Shown one piece after another: positions 62,673 to 64,000 of a stretch of DNA of 64,000 nt (position 1 is its first letter; each line of letters opens with the position of its first letter). The notes under the pieces are model-generated. The model saw only the letters and a list, made by a program, of their open reading frames with translations, did not search any database and was not told where the DNA came from. The stretch comes from Duganella flavida (GTDB lineage Bacteria > Pseudomonadota > Gammaproteobacteria > Burkholderiales > Burkholderiaceae_D). The translations under genes were made by a program, and so were the position numbers. The stretch covers positions 168,516-232,515 of the forward strand of contig NZ_WWCN01000012.1 in the NCBI RefSeq assembly GCF_009857445.1, given 5' to 3'.

Positions 62673-63107
62673 ATGATGAAGGCGATTCCGCAAGCCTGTT
62701 TGTCAGGCGCACATTTGGTGTACTCGATGCTGAGGGTCAGCGATCTGGAGCAATCCCTGGATTTCTATTGCGGCAAGTTGGGCATGACCCTGTTACGCAG
62801 GGAAGAGTATCCCACTGGCGCTTTCACCCTGGCATTTGTCGGTTATGGCCCATCGCCGGCCAGCACGATAGAGCTTACTCATAACTGGGATGGACGCAAG
62901 TATCAGCATGGTACAGGTTTTGGACACCTGGCAATTGGCGTTGATGACCTCAAGGCTAGTTGTGACGCACTGGCAGCGGTGGGCGTCAGGATACTTCGTG
63001 CGCCCGGACCGATGTTGCATCTGGCGGAGGAAAGTGAGCGGCACGAACACATCGCATTTATCGCCGATCCTGACGGCTATCGCGTTGAATTGGTTCAAAA
63101 CCGCTAG
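62673..63107 (+). CDS. Glyoxalase I-like VOC family protein
   Basis: A 144-residue protein close in plan to GloA: VYSMLRVSDLEQSLDFYCGKLGMTLLRR, TLAFVGYGPSPASTIELTHNW, GFGHLAIGVDDL and ADPDGYRVELVQN. Of the four metal ligands of E. coli GloA, Glu (IELT), His (GHLA) and Glu (VELV) are kept. The first, His5, corresponds to Tyr17 (VYSMLRV). A 13-residue HLAEESERHEHIA stretch replaces a short loop. It may not be a normal lactoylglutathione lyase. GAGGAGG at 62664-62670 supports the start at 62673 or 62676. It is the first gene after the TetR-type promoter. Confidence 0.8.
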   Translation: MMKAIPQACLSGAHLVYSMLRVSDLEQSLDFYCGKLGMTLLRREEYPTGAFTLAFVGYGPSPASTIELTHNWDGRKYQHGTGFGHLAIGVDDLKASCDALAAVGVRILRAPGPMLHLAEESERHEHIAFIADPDGYRVELVQNR

Positions 63108-63137
63108 CGTATTTTTTTATTTAAAAAGGAATTAGAC

Positions 63138-63848
63138 ATGAAATTTTTACCTACCCCTATTGCGGCAGCTCTGCTGGCCGCTATTTTCTCTCACGCCAGC
63201 GCCGCTGATGTCGGCCGCAAGGTGCTGATGTCGGAATCGTTCGAACCTCGCGCTTTAGGCCGCCTGGACATCGGTGACTTCCATTTTGTGCCCGGACAAT
63301 TAGCTCCATTGCACACGCACGCCGCGCCAGCGTTTGGCTATGTATCGAAGGGGCAAATCGTGTATCAGGTAGCAGGACGCGAACCTCAGCTGTTAAAAGA
63401 GGGGGATGTATTTTACGAACCTGTCGGTCCTGAAATCGTTCATTTCGACAACGCCTCCAGCACCGAAGAAGCCATCTTCACTGATTTAAATGTCCTGCGT
63501 AAAGGCGACCCGTTCATCGTATTTTCCAAGCCGCTGACAGAGAAAATTGATCGCCGCACATTCCCATCGGAGCTGGTGGACGGCAGGACAGTCAATCATA
63601 TGGATGTGATCGAGCTTACGTTGGACGCCGGTGCCCGCCTTTCCCCGCCGGCATCGAGCGACGTGGTCACGATGTATGTTGCCAAGGGAACGGCCAGCGT
63701 TGAGGTTAAGGGGGAGGCGCCAGTGTTGTACAGCGCAGGCCAGACCTTCTTCGCGCCCAAGCCAGCAGCAGGCTCGGCGGTTACAAATGGATCGGGCAGC
63801 GAGCGGGTGATCCTGCTGGCGTTTGAATTGAAAAACAAGGCCCGCTAA
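63138..63848 (+). CDS. Exported cupin domain protein
   Basis: A 236-residue protein with signal peptide (MKFLPTPIAAALLAAIFSHASA). Residues about 45-115 form a cupin barrel with metal-binding histidines in FHFVPGQLAPLHTHAAPAFGYV, Glu/Gln in the KGQIVYQVAG strand, and a late His in EIVHFDNAS. A second, degenerate cupin follows (ARLSPPASSDVVTMYVAKGTASVEVKGE). AAAAAGGA lies 6 bp before the ATG. It is 30 bp after the glyoxalase-like gene, so it is under the same TetR-type promoter. The substrate is unknown. Confidence 0.8.
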   Translation: MKFLPTPIAAALLAAIFSHASAADVGRKVLMSESFEPRALGRLDIGDFHFVPGQLAPLHTHAAPAFGYVSKGQIVYQVAGREPQLLKEGDVFYEPVGPEIVHFDNASSTEEAIFTDLNVLRKGDPFIVFSKPLTEKIDRRTFPSELVDGRTVNHMDVIELTLDAGARLSPPASSDVVTMYVAKGTASVEVKGEAPVLYSAGQTFFAPKPAAGSAVTNGSGSERVILLAFELKNKAR

Positions 63849-63916
63849 TCATCCACCGAGGCATTGCTAAGCGCCCGTTACTATATACAGACCTTGATCC
63901 TCAAGGTTTTGGCCAG

Positions 63917-63981
63917 CCAAGTTCGGCATGATTGTTGCCCCCAGTCGCCCATGATCCGGGGGGTGTTGTCACCGAACTTGG
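63917..63981. repeat. Inverted repeat near the right window end
   Basis: CCAAGTTCGG (63917-63926) and CCGAACTTGG (63972-63981) are perfect inverted copies 45 bp apart in non-coding sequence after the cupin gene. It might be an operator, an IS end or a long hairpin. The window ends too soon to decide. Confidence 0.4.
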
Positions 63982-64000
63982 TGGGTGGCTGGTGATCGCT

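Overview
The window looks like a chromosomal segment of a high-GC betaproteobacterium of the order Burkholderiales, most likely an Oxalobacteraceae member of the Massilia/Duganella/Janthinobacterium type. This rests on the overall gene set (DUF3422, DUF2059, GluQRS, a PEP-CTERM protein, class I fumarase next to MurI) and on codon style. It is an inference from gene content, not a database result.

Layout. 1-17567 is mostly housekeeping and accessory genes: the end of an outer-membrane receptor, a DUF2059 gene overlapping an AraC regulator, an M28 peptidase gene broken by an internal deletion, GluQRS, a CYTH-CHAD protein, a LysE exporter with a GTAC-rich upstream region, a LysR regulator, a HAD-like protein lacking its nucleophile, an NDH-2-like oxidoreductase, DinB, DUF3422, two alpha/beta hydrolases, and a MerR/ene-reductase divergon with a textbook 19-bp-spacer promoter.

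17533-38634 is a polysaccharide utilisation locus, entirely on the minus strand, whose enzyme set fits xyloglucan. A secreted protein with an ExoP-like binding domain, an SGNH esterase domain and a GH74 endo-xyloglucanase domain is split by a nine-A tract. It is followed by XylR, an NAD-dependent xylose dehydrogenase, an XylF binding protein, a large TonB-dependent receptor, and GH35, GH31, GH39, GH95 and GH2 enzymes. The esterase and GH74 domains would deacetylate and cut the polymer outside, the receptor would import oligosaccharides, and the GH35, GH31, GH39, GH95 and GH2 enzymes would strip galactose, xylose and fucose in the periplasm. Released xylose would be bound by XylF and oxidised by XylB. 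Three copies of an ungapped 34-bp motif lie upstream of three of these transcription units and are the best candidate for the XylR operator.

38935-44614 holds a PEP-CTERM protein, a membrane fatty-acid hydroxylase, a hybrid histidine kinase with Hpt domain, a YCII-like protein, a tyrosine phosphatase-like protein and uridine kinase. About 45078-49175 is a small island at a tRNA-Ser(GGA) gene: a P4-type integrase, a three-gene overlapping AT-rich operon (TIGR04255-type protein plus two unrecognised proteins), and tRNA-like remnants with a cluster of palindromes at its left end. 49305-54643 is core metabolism: Acs, a UPF0114 protein, FumA, MurI and tRNA-His. Downstream of tRNA-His lies another AT-richer patch with a dTMP kinase relic and two paralogous coiled-coil membrane proteins. 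The right end has a CheY-like regulator, a lipoprotein, two tandem TonB C-terminal-domain proteins, a chemoreceptor with a CheR/CheB-docking-type tail, DusA, and a glyoxalase-like/cupin pair downstream of a consensus promoter flanked by two TetR-type palindromes.
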